DNA from: Defluviitaleaceae bacterium
GTDB taxonomy: Bacteria > Bacillota > Clostridia > Lachnospirales > WQUN01
NCBI GenBank assembly: GCA_009785605.1
Contig: WQVY01000020.1
Location: 1-39,377 of the forward strand
DNA length: 39,377 nt
Direction of reading: 5' to 3'
Part shown: positions 24,269 through 33,179 of the stretch, in pieces
How positions within the stretch are numbered: position 1 is the first letter of the stretch
How the letters are laid out: each line of letters begins with the position of its first letter
Program-made: the position numbers and the translations under genes
Notes under the pieces: model-generated
What the model was told of the DNA's origin: nothing
Seen by the model: only the letters and a program-made list of their open reading frames with translations
Database searches by the model: none

Positions 24269-25737
24269 TGGCTCATCGCTTTGAATGAGCCTACCAGGGC
24301 CGCATACAACCCGGTATAAATTGGGTAGTGTCTATCGTAACTTTCGGCAGCGGGCTGGTTGGGGATATATACATCTGTAGCCCGGATTAACTTGTCGCAA
24401 GCTTCCTCTACTGTGCCAAAAGCCCCGGCACCCACCATTGCTAATATTGCCGCCCCAAACGCCGGGCCTTCGGTTGCATTTATTTTTTCTACTTTCAAAT
24501 GCAGTACATCTGCAATAATCTGGCACCATACTGGGCTTTTTGCGCCACCGCCAATGATACGTGCGGCGGTTACGGTATGACCTAAGTCTTTGACCCTGGA
24601 CAATATATCTCTAAGGCTAAAAGCAACACCTTCCATGACGGCTTGAGTCATATCTGACCGGGTAGTGGTCATGCTCATCCCGGCAAATACACCACGTGCC
24701 AACGGGTCGTTGTGGGGAGTACGCTCGCCGGATAGATATGGCAGGTAGTACACATTGTTTTTGCCTATATTATTGGCCATTGCTGCCTGTTCTTTTTCAT
24801 AATCGCTTGTTTCAAGGATGCCTTCATACCACCATTTTGCAGAGCCCGCAGCCGCCAATGTGACACCCATCAAGTGATATTGACCCGTAGCATGGCAAAA
24901 TGAATGTATCGCAGAAGGCCCGGTATCCACAGCAAAATCATCGGCCGCAACAAACAACACGCCAGATGTCCCAAGCGATACAGAGCATGTCCCAGATTTA
25001 ACCGTGCCTGTCCCAATAGCGCCTACAGCTTGGTCACCGCCGCCAATAACTACCTTGGCGGCAACAGGCAAGCCAGTTTCGTCAGCAGCCTTGGGAGTGA
25101 CCGTGCCAATGGCTTGGTACGAATGATAAAGTGCCGGCACTTGTGCTCTTGTTAACCCCATTATTTCCAATAAGGTGTCGGACCAGTCCTTACGGGCTAC
25201 ATCCAACAACAATGTGCCAGAAGCGTCGGAATAATCTGTTGCAAATACGCCGGTTAGTTTATACGCTATATAGTCTTTGGGGAGCATCACCTTGTGTATC
25301 TTGTCAAAAAGATGCCGCTCATTGTCCCGCATCCACAGGATTTTGGGCGCGGTGAAGCCAGTCAAAGCTATGTTGGCGGCGTTAGCCAATAGCTTTTCGC
25401 GACCTATTACATTGTTTAAGTAATCGCATTGCGCTTGGGTACGCTGATCGTTCCATAGTATTGCTGGGCGCAGCACGTTGTCATGTTCGTCCAGGGCAAC
25501 CAGGCCATGCATCTGACCGCTAAAGCTTACGGCCGCAATTGGCTCTAGGCCTTGGGTTATTTCTTTAAGGCCGGCGGCTGTCTCGTCCCACCAGTCTTTT
25601 GGGTTTTGTTCACTTCGCCCGTCGTTGTACATATATAGTGGATATTCCCGGCTCACGGTACGAATTACCTGCCCGGATTCATTCATTACCAACAATTTTA
25701 CGGCAGATGTGCCAATGTCGATTCCTATGGTTAGCAT
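24259..25737 (-). CDS. xylB: Xylulokinase
   Basis: FGGY-family kinase, 492 aa, phosphorylating D-xylulose to xylulose-5-phosphate for the pentose phosphate pathway. N-terminal LTIGIDIGTSAVKLLVMN (phosphate-binding), SFSGQMHGLVALDE, ILWNDQRT, GGGDQAVGAIGTGTV, YLSGERTPHNDP and the C-terminal RIIGGGAKSPVWCQIIADV are the usual XylB markers; the MHG and GERTPH motifs separate it from rhamnulo- and glycerol kinases. I use ATG 25737 (ribosome binding site AAAGG, 9 nt upstream), not the longer frame 28 codons upstream, because the DIGTS motif must be close to the N-terminus. No xylose isomerase gene is nearby. Confidence 0.92.
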   Translation of the reverse strand: MLTIGIDIGTSAVKLLVMNESGQVIRTVSREYPLYMYNDGRSEQNPKDWWDETAAGLKEITQGLEPIAAVSFSGQMHGLVALDEHDNVLRPAILWNDQRTQAQCDYLNNVIGREKLLANAANIALTGFTAPKILWMRDNERHLFDKIHKVMLPKDYIAYKLTGVFATDYSDASGTLLLDVARKDWSDTLLEIMGLTRAQVPALYHSYQAIGTVTPKAADETGLPVAAKVVIGGGDQAVGAIGTGTVKSGTCSVSLGTSGVLFVAADDFAVDTGPSAIHSFCHATGQYHLMGVTLAAAGSAKWWYEGILETSDYEKEQAAMANNIGKNNVYYLPYLSGERTPHNDPLARGVFAGMSMTTTRSDMTQAVMEGVAFSLRDILSRVKDLGHTVTAARIIGGGAKSPVWCQIIADVLHLKVEKINATEGPAFGAAILAMVGAGAFGTVEEACDKLIRATDVYIPNQPAAESYDRHYPIYTGLYAALVGSFKAMSQVQ

Positions 25738-25782
25738 GTTATCAACCTTTCTTATGCGTTTTCTTCTTGTCAGATGAGCTTT

Positions 25783-25811
25783 AGTATATAGGCGAACTAT
25801 TGAAATTGCAA
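25783..25811 (-). promoter_or_regulatory. Probable xylB promoter
   Basis: TTGCAA (25806-25811), 17 nt, TATACT (25783-25788) on the minus strand, about 45 nt upstream of the xylB start. It suggests xylB is not simply part of the coat/germination transcript. Confidence 0.55.
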
Positions 25812-25832
25812 TTCTTGGCATATTAGCGCAGT

Positions 25833-26819
25833 TTATTTCATTATTGTTTTTACATATTTTTCATAGCTTTCTCTCTCTGCTAAGATCGTGTCCATACGGC
25901 TTATAAGGCCGCCTGGTGCCCAATTACGTTTTTTGCTGTAATACTGGGTGACAATTTTAATAAACGCCCACGGGAATATAAGCAACGCATACAAGATGTC
26001 ATGTGCGCCGGTGGGTAGTGGGTTAATGGTATCGTAGGCTTCTAACATGCGTGTGATATGTATACTTTTACTACTGCGCCCTGCATAACGGCGGATAAGC
26101 GCGGCCACATCTGATAGTTGAATGTCAACTGTAGCTTCAGAAAAGTTGATTATATATGTAGCGTTGTTTGTGACTAACAAGTTTTCTTCTTTTAAGGTGT
26201 TGTGACATATTGCGTTGTGGTTTATTGCTAGGGTATAAAGCTTATCATAGCTTGTATCTGCAAGGCGGTTTATGCTTTCTTGCATTATTTCGCTATATAT
26301 AGGGGCGTGCTTGATAAATGCCACATCAAAGTCTGACATTCTTGGGCCGCGCCGGGCTTGTTTACCAGCTATAGTAAGCTCGCTTAGTTGGCGTGTGTAT
26401 ATTTCTGGCATGGATGGCGCGGCTGGAGGTAAGATTTGCGTAACTGTATGCGGTATATCGCGTGCGGCTATATGTAAATGCGCCAGGCACCTAAAAGCTT
26501 GAAGTACATCTGCTTCGTTTTCAAAGTCTGTTTCACGGCGCTGGTGGGGATATTTGACCATAACATAGGCTTCACGGCCTAGTCGTATGTAGGGCTGGCC
26601 TGTTGTGATTGGTTGGAAACGGTCCGTCCAAGGGAAACCTTTTGCTGCTATGTGCTCTTTAATAAAGTGCTGTAGGCTAATGGCGGCAGGCGGCTCATGG
26701 GTTATGTATATGCTTATTAACTCACCTGCCTTTTCATATATATAGCGGCCTTTTTCTTTTTTTATACGACGGCTTTGGATACCAAAGGCTTCTTGTACAA
26801 TGGGGCTTAGTTTTTCCAT
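25833..26819 (-). CDS. CotS-like spore coat protein, apparent pseudokinase
   Basis: 328 aa with a choline-kinase/APH-like fold. The layout matches the CotS/YutH family of spore proteins: N-terminal lobe with EKLSPIVQEAFGI, then an Arg/Tyr-rich C-lobe with YYSKKRNWAPG. The catalytic loop, which should read HxDxxxxN, is HNTLKEENLL (the Asp is Thr), and the metal-binding site, normally IIDF, is IINFSEA. Both catalytic aspartates are therefore missing, so it is probably structural rather than an active kinase. It sits next to germination genes, which fits a role in the spore. Ribosome binding site AAAGGAG 11 nt before ATG. Confidence 0.75.
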   Translation of the reverse strand: MEKLSPIVQEAFGIQSRRIKKEKGRYIYEKAGELISIYITHEPPAAISLQHFIKEHIAAKGFPWTDRFQPITTGQPYIRLGREAYVMVKYPHQRRETDFENEADVLQAFRCLAHLHIAARDIPHTVTQILPPAAPSMPEIYTRQLSELTIAGKQARRGPRMSDFDVAFIKHAPIYSEIMQESINRLADTSYDKLYTLAINHNAICHNTLKEENLLVTNNATYIINFSEATVDIQLSDVAALIRRYAGRSSKSIHITRMLEAYDTINPLPTGAHDILYALLIFPWAFIKIVTQYYSKKRNWAPGGLISRMDTILAERESYEKYVKTIMK

Positions 26820-26863
26820 ATAGCTCTCACTCCTTTATTTCACTATATGTATGTCTTGCGAAA

Positions 26864-26872
26864 ATTATAGCA
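26864..26872 (-). promoter_or_regulatory. Extended -10 promoter of the cotS-like gene
   Basis: TGCTATAAT (extended -10) on the minus strand, 45 nt before the start codon; a poor -35 region (TTGGAC) lies in the right arm of the preceding structured terminator. Confidence 0.5.
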
Positions 26873-26882
26873 ATCGTACTTT

Positions 26883-26960
26883 AAAACAGTCCAACCTGAA
26901 CCGAAAACAGCGTATGTTTCTACGCTTTCCCATATGGGCAATGGTTGGCAGGTTGGACTG
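26883..26960 (-). terminator. Multibranched terminator-like RNA structure after the germination operon
   Basis: A perfect 12-bp outer stem (CAGTCCAACCTG at 26949-26960 read on the minus strand, CAGGTTGGACTG at 26887-26898) closes a region with an inner AACC/GGTT helix and two further hairpins: CCCATATGGG (26929-26938) and AGCGTA/TACGCT with a 6-nt loop (26909-26926). TTTTAA follows on the minus strand. Ordinary terminators have one hairpin; this looks like a junction RNA. It may simply end the ger operon or regulate the next gene. Confidence 0.65.
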
Positions 26961-26984
26961 ATTTTAATTACTTCGCTATAGTTG

Positions 26985-29231
26985 CTACTTTTTCACGGTT
27001 ACTGTGATATGAGGTATCACATCTATTTTTGTAAAAATTTCGTCCCAAGTGGCCACATGGCGCTGATACATGGAGTATTGCTTCTTTCTCATAATTTCCA
27101 GCCAGTTGTAGCCGTCAAGGGCAAAGTCATGTTGCATTTTGTGAGCTGTTTTGAGTATTTCATCCTTTACCGCGTCTTCAAGTTTGTGCTGTACATGTTC
27201 GCGGAAATTGGGACGCGACAATAAAGCACTCCCGCTTGCTAGTTCGTCTATGCGACCAGTTAACTCTACATATATATGAGCTTGTAGGTTGTTTTCATTT
27301 TCTGCAAAGCGTATTTTGGCTTTATGCTTCTCCACCTTGAAGGGGACGGGTTGTTCCCCTACTTCTGCCGTTATAACCGCACCTTGGCCTGCGTCAGATA
27401 CATGCCAAAGGTACCCGCGTAGTTCATCTTCGTTAAGCTTGCCTATTTTGCGACTATTTTTTAGCACTACTGCACCAGATAAATCCAATTCATCTTCTTT
27501 TACTTGCATGGATGGTATTAGTACGCTGTTTGTGTATTTTATTTGGGTTGTTAACATCTCCAAGTTCAATAGGAAGCTTGTGCCGCCTATTTTGCGTTTG
27601 TCTTTGTAAATTGCCGTAACATACTGGCCCGGCAACGCTTCGCCGGGAGGGTTGGCGGCCAATATATCTGCCGCCTTGGTACATGATGCAAGTATGTGCA
27701 TCTGCCTTGCAATTTGTGGGTGGCTGTCCATTGCGCCAAGCGCGCCGCGTACCAGGTCAGATTCTTCTAACAACGCATCACCCAAGACCAACAGCTTTGC
27801 CTGGCCAAAGTACAACTGTGTGTTGGTATCGGCGTTAATTTGTTTTATTGCTTCTGTGATTGTTTGGCCAGAGGCTTTTTTTAGATGCTGAGGTTCGTCT
27901 TCGCTTTCGCCTTCCCCACCATCCAAAGCCGCTGGAAGTGATAGTGTCACGGTATAGCGCTCGTTTTCATTACTAGCTTTGTCTATGCCTATGGCTACTA
28001 CAAAGGCCCGGTCTTCTATTTCTACTTTATCGTAGCAGCCAGTTAGCCCTCCCAAAGAAATTGCTGCAAATATTAGTAGTGCAAGATGTTTCTTGCCACG
28101 TAGTTTAGACGCTAATATTAAGATTATTGGAAGCACCACAAGAAAAAATACTCCAGCTGTGAGGTATACAAAGTCCATTTTATTATAGATATCTGCTTCG
28201 TCCCACGGCATCATAGCTACTACAAACACTGCGGCGGCAGAAATTATTACGCCTATCTGCCATATGCGGTTTTTTCGGCTTGGCGGATGAGATTGTGCAT
28301 GGGTATCATTGTTGTGTGTGGTTTTTTTCCTACGCATACAATCTTTTATTAGTACACCACCAAAGAACACAAGTGCGTTAACAAGTGCAAATGTCGTTAT
28401 AATCCAAAAACTAAACACCAGCGCTTCTTGCCGCTCTATGAACGCGCCGGGCAGGGTTAACATATCCATCATTGCAAGCACAGGCCAAGGGCGGTCTACA
28501 ACCCCGCGCCCAAAGCTGGCCAAGGTTAGTACAGTAATAATCGTGATTATTATCCCTGCCACCCCCAGCGCCGACACTACAGCTTTACGCATTTTTTTCT
28601 CTGGATGGACATAGGGTGATACCAACAACAAACATTCTAGCCCGGTAAAAAGAAATCCAAGCCTTAGCGTACCGTTTAACATTGTTTGCGGGGGTGTTGT
28701 AAGAACAGGCTGCAGGTTACTCCAATCTGTATCCATTAATGCAAGCACTAGTAATAGAGCAAACGGTATTATCATCAGCATTAACAAGACTTCTGCAACA
28801 CGCGCACGGGTTTCTATACCTTTTATGGCTGCATATGTGGCTAGGATAAGCATAGTAGCACCGGTAACCGGTATTGGTGTATGCCTAAGCAACACTTCAT
28901 GCACAACCAGCAAGAACGCTCTAAGCTCCAACCCTGCAGAAAATACCAGCTTTGCCCAAAGCACAATGCCCAAGAAATACGCCACCGGGCGCGTAAGGAA
29001 ATGGCCGGTACTTTCTATAAATGTATTTGTAGGGCGAAGCCGTGCGGCGGTTGCCACCAACGCACCTATTAGCATTGCTAGGACCATAAGCCCAAGCACC
29101 ATCATCCAACCATCACTACCTGCATACTCGGCAACACGGCGCGGCAGTACAATAACGCCGGTCCCCATTGCACTTATGATAATAAGAGCCTGTAATTGGC
29201 GAAGGGAAATCTTTTCGTTAATGGATAACAT
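26985..29231 (-). CDS. Fused spore germination permease (GerB) and GerC lipoprotein domains
   Basis: 748-aa protein joining two germinant-receptor subunits that are normally separate. Residues about 1-370 are a GerB-type permease of the amino acid transporter superfamily with some ten helices (starting ISLRQLQALIIISAMGTGVIVLP region). Residues about 371-748 are a Ger(x)C domain that begins at a leftover signal-like helix and lipobox (LGGLTGCYDKVEIEDRAFVVAIGID) and ends VIPHITVTVKK. I find no stop, start codon or ribosome binding site at the joint, so it is one polypeptide as written. The start is ATG 29231 (AGAGG 5 nt upstream), not GTG 29237. Together with GerA upstream it should form an inner-membrane spore receptor that senses nutrients. 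Confidence 0.88.
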   Translation of the reverse strand: MLSINEKISLRQLQALIIISAMGTGVIVLPRRVAEYAGSDGWMMVLGLMVLAMLIGALVATAARLRPTNTFIESTGHFLTRPVAYFLGIVLWAKLVFSAGLELRAFLLVVHEVLLRHTPIPVTGATMLILATYAAIKGIETRARVAEVLLMLMIIPFALLLVLALMDTDWSNLQPVLTTPPQTMLNGTLRLGFLFTGLECLLLVSPYVHPEKKMRKAVVSALGVAGIIITIITVLTLASFGRGVVDRPWPVLAMMDMLTLPGAFIERQEALVFSFWIITTFALVNALVFFGGVLIKDCMRRKKTTHNNDTHAQSHPPSRKNRIWQIGVIISAAAVFVVAMMPWDEADIYNKMDFVYLTAGVFFLVVLPIILILASKLRGKKHLALLIFAAISLGGLTGCYDKVEIEDRAFVVAIGIDKASNENERYTVTLSLPAALDGGEGESEDEPQHLKKASGQTITEAIKQINADTNTQLYFGQAKLLVLGDALLEESDLVRGALGAMDSHPQIARQMHILASCTKAADILAANPPGEALPGQYVTAIYKDKRKIGGTSFLLNLEMLTTQIKYTNSVLIPSMQVKEDELDLSGAVVLKNSRKIGKLNEDELRGYLWHVSDAGQGAVITAEVGEQPVPFKVEKHKAKIRFAENENNLQAHIYVELTGRIDELASGSALLSRPNFREHVQHKLEDAVKDEILKTAHKMQHDFALDGYNWLEIMRKKQYSMYQRHVATWDEIFTKIDVIPHITVTVKK

Positions 29232-29275
29232 GCGCACCTCTTTTAGAAGCTGTAATCATATTTTATTGGTATAAA

Positions 29276-30820
29276 TTACTTGTATCTACTAGTCTGCTTT
29301 GGATTTGCAAAGAACGGCCGCTTTTTGAGCATAAATAATGGGAAACGGAAAAGGCTGTCTTTTAAGTCTTCACCCTTGCTAAGCTCGGAAGCTGCAAAGG
29401 GCATGAGATAAGGAAAGCCAAAACTCCTAAGGGAGGCCATATGAATCAACGCAAGCAACAACCCAACCCACAGCCCCAAAAATCCAAGCCCTGCCGCCAA
29501 AAGAAGCACACCATACTTAATAATCCTAAAACCATAAACCAGCGACACATTGGGGATAGCAAACGTAGCAATCCCGTTAAGCGCTACAATAATTACTACA
29601 ATGGGGCTCACAAGTCCCGCTTCTACGGCTGCCTGCCCAATGATAAGCCCCCCAACAATACCAATAGTACCGCCAGATGCAGTTTTGAGTCGTATCCCCG
29701 CTTCACGCAGCATTTCAAACGCCGCATCCAGCAGCAGTATCTCTATAACCGCGGGGAAAGGCACCGCCAGACTAGCCTCGGCCAGCTTAGTCACCATAGA
29801 TAGCGGTATCATAGAGGGGTGATACAAAGCAATAGCTACATAAAGTGCCGGCAAGGCCACCGCAATAAACGCGCCAATAAAACGTAACAAGCGCGTAATT
29901 GACATTACCTGCCACCGGCTGTAATAATCTTCTGACGCTTGAAAAAAACAATTAAGGGAAACGGGTACCAGTAGCACGAAAGGAGAATTATCAACAATAA
30001 TAGCAATGCGCCCCTCCAAAATAGAGGACGCGGCTTTGTCGGGTCGCTCGGTTAATTGAACTTGCGGGAAGGGGCTTATCCAGCTTTCTTCTATTAGCTG
30101 CTCTACACAGCCGCTGTCCATTATGCCATCTATATTTATCAGTTCTAGCCTACGCTCTACTTCTTGCAGCACTTCCGGGCGCACTATTCCTTCTACATAC
30201 ATAAGTGCAATATCAGTCTGGCTTCTTACGCCAATACGGCTTTGCTTTACTTTTAGCCCCGTATCCCGGATGCGCCGCCTTATAAGCGCGGTATTAAAAC
30301 GCATAACCTCGCTAAAGGCCTCACGGGGGCCCTGTACCACCACTTCCGTCTCGGCAGATTGGATACCCCTATTGGGGAACCCACGGGTGGCTACAATTAT
30401 GACCTTTGACGAGCCTTCTATAAACACAGCGGTATCTCCCGCCATAATAAAATAGAGGATATCGTCCATCTTGTCCGACTCGCTTAAGTCACTGGTGGCA
30501 ATGGCACGGTCTTTTAACATTGTATAAAGGTCATGATGGCCTTCGTTTTCGTTAATAGTAGCCCAGTCCATTTCAAAAAACCGCCTGATGATGGTCATAT
30601 CAAACAAGTCCCGGCCTGTCATAGCGTCCATATAAGCGAGGTAGATGCTTGGGGCGTCTTCGCCGCCAATTGGGATTTTGCGGCTTATAAAATCTTGGCT
30701 GTCCTTAAAAAGGGCTTCCAAAAGCCGTTTATTCTCGTCTATACTTGTACTAGGAGAAGGGGGGTATGGTTTGCTTTTGCTGTCATAAATGACATGCTCT
30801 GTTTTTTTGTCTGTAATCAT
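29276..30820 (-). CDS. Spore germination receptor subunit GerA
   Basis: GerA-family protein (Spore_GerAA), 514 aa. Soluble N-terminal domain to about residue 260 (ending DGIMDSGCVEQLIEESWISPFPQ, with TERPDKAASSILEGRIAIIVDNSPFVLLVP across the junction), then about five membrane helices and a short basic cytosolic tail. Sequence marks are normal for the family. Start uncertain: ATG 30820 gives the expected N-terminus but no ribosome binding site precedes it, and the longer frame (to 30895) has none either. The GerB-GerC fusion gene follows after 44 bp. No separate gerC gene is needed because GerC is fused to GerB. Confidence 0.88.
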   Translation of the reverse strand: MITDKKTEHVIYDSKSKPYPPSPSTSIDENKRLLEALFKDSQDFISRKIPIGGEDAPSIYLAYMDAMTGRDLFDMTIIRRFFEMDWATINENEGHHDLYTMLKDRAIATSDLSESDKMDDILYFIMAGDTAVFIEGSSKVIIVATRGFPNRGIQSAETEVVVQGPREAFSEVMRFNTALIRRRIRDTGLKVKQSRIGVRSQTDIALMYVEGIVRPEVLQEVERRLELINIDGIMDSGCVEQLIEESWISPFPQVQLTERPDKAASSILEGRIAIIVDNSPFVLLVPVSLNCFFQASEDYYSRWQVMSITRLLRFIGAFIAVALPALYVAIALYHPSMIPLSMVTKLAEASLAVPFPAVIEILLLDAAFEMLREAGIRLKTASGGTIGIVGGLIIGQAAVEAGLVSPIVVIIVALNGIATFAIPNVSLVYGFRIIKYGVLLLAAGLGFLGLWVGLLLALIHMASLRSFGFPYLMPFAASELSKGEDLKDSLFRFPLFMLKKRPFFANPKQTSRYK

Positions 30821-30854
30821 GTATATATTTTGCGGCAAAATGGCAGAATTATTC

Positions 30855-30867
30855 GCATAAGTTATGC
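30855..30867. promoter_or_regulatory. 13-bp palindrome upstream of gerA
   Basis: GCATAA G TTATGC, perfect 6-bp arms, 35-47 nt before the gerA ATG. It could be an operator or part of a leader hairpin. Confidence 0.4.
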
Positions 30868-30895
30868 ACCAACACCTGTGTAACAATTGTAACAT

Positions 30896-30924
30896 CTTCT
30901 AAATTAATCATTCATTTTTGTCAA
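30896..30924 (-). promoter_or_regulatory. Possible ger operon promoter
   Basis: TTGACA (30919-30924), 17 nt, TAGAAG (30896-30901) on the minus strand. Germination genes are normally read by the forespore factor sigma-G; I could not find a convincing sigma-G pair, so this sigma-A-like match is provisional. Confidence 0.4.
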
Positions 30925-30932
30925 ATTCTCCA

Positions 30933-30961
30933 ATGACAAAGGTAGGTGAGTGCGGTAATAT
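30933..30961 (+). promoter_or_regulatory. Probable promoter of the ABC ATPase gene
   Basis: ATGACA (30933-30938), 17 nt, TAATAT (30956-30961). About 50 nt before the start codon. Confidence 0.5.
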
Positions 30962-31009
30962 TACAATCATGTTACAGAATCTATTACACCTTATTTAAGG
31001 AGGCCAATA

Positions 31010-32122
31010 ATGGCAGGCTTAGAGCTAAAAAACATTGTTAAGAAGTTCCCAAACGGCGTTGTGGCAGTAAACGATTTTAACCTCAACGTAGCAGACAAGG
31101 AATTTATCATTTTCGTAGGCCCATCTGGCTGCGGTAAAACCACAACCTTGCGTATGATCGCCGGTTTGGAAGAAATCTCAGAAGGTGAGCTATACATAGG
31201 CGATAAGCTTATGAATGATGTAGCCCCAAAAGATCGCGACATCGCCATGGTATTCCAAAACTACGCCCTGTACCCTCATATGAGCGTGTACGACAATATG
31301 GCGTTTGGTCTTAAACTAAGAAAGACCCCAAAAGCTGAAATCCAAAAGCGTGTACATGAAGCGGCCCGCATCCTGGATATCGAGCACTTGCTAGATCGTA
31401 AGCCCAAAGCTTTGTCTGGTGGTCAGCGCCAACGTGTAGCCATGGGCCGCGCCATAGTGCGTGAACCCAAAGTATTCTTGATGGACGAACCGCTATCCAA
31501 CCTGGATGCTAAGCTACGTGTACAAATGCGTACCGAAATTACAAAGCTTCACCAAAAATTACAAACAACCTTCATCTATGTAACACATGACCAAACAGAA
31601 GCTATGACACTTGGTACCCGCATCGTTGTTATGAAAGACGGCGTAGCCATGCAGGTAGACAGCCCAGTAAACTTGTACAACAAACCCCAAAACCTTTTTG
31701 TTGCCAGCTTCATAGGCTCACCCCAGATGAACTTGGTAGAAGTACAAGTAGAAAAACGCGACAATGACATCTATCTCCTGTTTGGCGAAAGCCCAATCAA
31801 ACTACCCGAAGGCAAAGCAAAAGCACTGGTAGACGGCGGCTATATAGACAAGACCGTTATCATGGGCATTAGGCCAGAAGACCTTCACGATGAAGAAGCT
31901 TTCTTAGCATCTTCACCCGACTCTGTCATCGAGCCGGAAGTAGAAGTAACCGAGCTATTGGGTGCAGAAGTTTACTTGTACCTGCTATGTGCAGGCCAGC
32001 AGCTTACAGCCCGCGTAAACCCACGCAGCACCGCCAAGACCAACGATATTATCAAGATGGCTTTGGACGTGCAGCGCATTCATGTTTTCGATAAAGACAC
32101 AGAGCAAGTTATTACTAACTAA
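31010..32122 (+). CDS. msmK: Sugar ABC transporter ATPase (MsmK/UgpC type)
   Basis: Nucleotide-binding subunit, 370 aa, of carbohydrate (CUT1) ABC importers. Walker A GPSGCGKTT (residues 37-45), Q-loop VFQNYALYPHMSVYDN, signature LSGGQRQRVAMGRA (134-147), Walker B VFLMDEPLSNLDAKL and the switch His in YVTHDQTEAMTL; the C-terminal 120 residues hold the MalK-type OB/TOBE regulatory domain (MGIRPEDL, VEVTELLGAEVYLYL). No binding protein or permease gene is adjacent; it is an orphan ATPase followed by a strong terminator, as for MsmK proteins that energise several sugar importers. Codon use appears biased, suggesting high expression. Ribosome binding site AAGGAGG 6 nt before ATG. Confidence 0.92.
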   Translation: MAGLELKNIVKKFPNGVVAVNDFNLNVADKEFIIFVGPSGCGKTTTLRMIAGLEEISEGELYIGDKLMNDVAPKDRDIAMVFQNYALYPHMSVYDNMAFGLKLRKTPKAEIQKRVHEAARILDIEHLLDRKPKALSGGQRQRVAMGRAIVREPKVFLMDEPLSNLDAKLRVQMRTEITKLHQKLQTTFIYVTHDQTEAMTLGTRIVVMKDGVAMQVDSPVNLYNKPQNLFVASFIGSPQMNLVEVQVEKRDNDIYLLFGESPIKLPEGKAKALVDGGYIDKTVIMGIRPEDLHDEEAFLASSPDSVIEPEVEVTELLGAEVYLYLLCAGQQLTARVNPRSTAKTNDIIKMALDVQRIHVFDKDTEQVITN

Positions 32123-32137
32123 TTTGCAACAAAGTTT

Positions 32138-32173
32138 AAGGGCCGATATTCATTTGAATATCGGCCCTTTTTG
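32138..32173 (+). terminator. Terminator of the ABC ATPase gene
   Basis: GGGCCGATATTC paired with GAATATCGGCCC (12 bp, 4-nt loop) followed by TTTTT. It also has an A-rich 5' flank and may work on both strands, where it ends the convergent gene. Confidence 0.93.
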
Positions 32174-32216
32174 CGTCACCACATCTTAGTATTATTAATA
32201 CTTACCTGGTTATACT

Positions 32217-33005
32217 TTATTCACTATCTGCTTCGCTAATGGCAGCGTCAGATTCCGCAACATCATTGTCAGTCTCAGCCTTGGCAGCATCCTGGACAGA
32301 GGTACCTGCTTGGATATTTTCGCCCTTGCGCCATGCCATAAACATCCTAAAGTAGTAGATACCATTAGAGCCAATAGCAAGTGCCGCAATGATTACGGCA
32401 ATAGCATTAAGGAAATATATGTGATTATAGATATTAAATACACGGTTAACAACAAACGAAAGTCGCATTACGTTTTGGCCTTTGAGCACATTGCCAATGG
32501 TAAGCCCCACAAGCGTAGCGGCGATAGACCATTCTACAAAAAGGTTAGTGTGCGGCACTTGCATGATGTGTACCATAATAATAGTAGATGCAATAATACC
32601 AGCAGAGAATATAATGGCGGCAACGTTGTAATATGTGCGGGGCACATGAATGCCACGTTTGACGCGCCAGTCGAAGAAAAAGAATACATAGTTACGGACA
32701 GATGCCTGCATAAAGAGCGATGCCAATACCCAGTTTTGCAAAGGTGCAGCAGACAAAGCAAGGAAAAACGTACCAAAGCCCAGCAGGAGCATAACGCGCA
32801 ACTTTTCTTTACATTGGAACGACCATACCATGAAAACAAGTGCAATGAATGCGAAGACTTGGCTCACGATCCACATAGGATTAGATGCCTGTGCGTCGGT
32901 TAATACGTATGTATAACCGCCAAACTCCTCACAAAAACGGTATACATAGTGTTCGCTTGTGATACGCTCGAACGCGGTCACAAAAAAATCAATGATAGCT
33001 CTCAT
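32217..33005 (-). CDS. YgjV-like membrane protein, 262 aa
   Basis: Integral membrane protein with about six to seven hydrophobic helices between residues 40 and 230 and an acidic, Ala/Glu/Ser-rich C-terminal tail (AKAETDNDVAESDAAISEADSE, about 20 residues). A short soluble N-terminal part precedes the first helix. The pattern VFMVWSFQCKEKLRVMLLLG with LAAPLQNWVLASL-like repeats resembles the Imp-YgjV family, whose biochemical role is not known; this match is by eye and moderate. Ribosome binding site AAAGGA about 8 nt before ATG. Its 5' leader can form a hairpin (GCCGTTT with AAACGGC, 33024-33055). Confidence 0.55.
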   Translation of the reverse strand: MRAIIDFFVTAFERITSEHYVYRFCEEFGGYTYVLTDAQASNPMWIVSQVFAFIALVFMVWSFQCKEKLRVMLLLGFGTFFLALSAAPLQNWVLASLFMQASVRNYVFFFFDWRVKRGIHVPRTYYNVAAIIFSAGIIASTIIMVHIMQVPHTNLFVEWSIAATLVGLTIGNVLKGQNVMRLSFVVNRVFNIYNHIYFLNAIAVIIAALAIGSNGIYYFRMFMAWRKGENIQAGTSVQDAAKAETDNDVAESDAAISEADSE

Positions 33006-33179
33006 GGAGAATATCCTTTCTTGGCCGTTTTTTTGCGTTTTATACGCATAAACGGCAACTCGTCATTTTTAACTACTAGTACATGATACAAAAAAAGCGT
33101 GACCAATACAATAGCCTTTAAGGTTTGTATCAATGCAAAACCGCCCACAAGCAACTATGCACAGCTAATAAAAATTTCA

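Noticed and set aside
24259-25821. Longer xylulokinase and GerA starts
   Set aside because: The extra N-terminal codons have no ribosome binding site in xylB's case and no family similarity; the internal Met matches the family start.
30855-30908. Sigma-G promoter for gerA
   Set aside because: No pair of boxes with proper spacing matched the forespore consensus well enough; only a provisional sigma-A-like match is listed.
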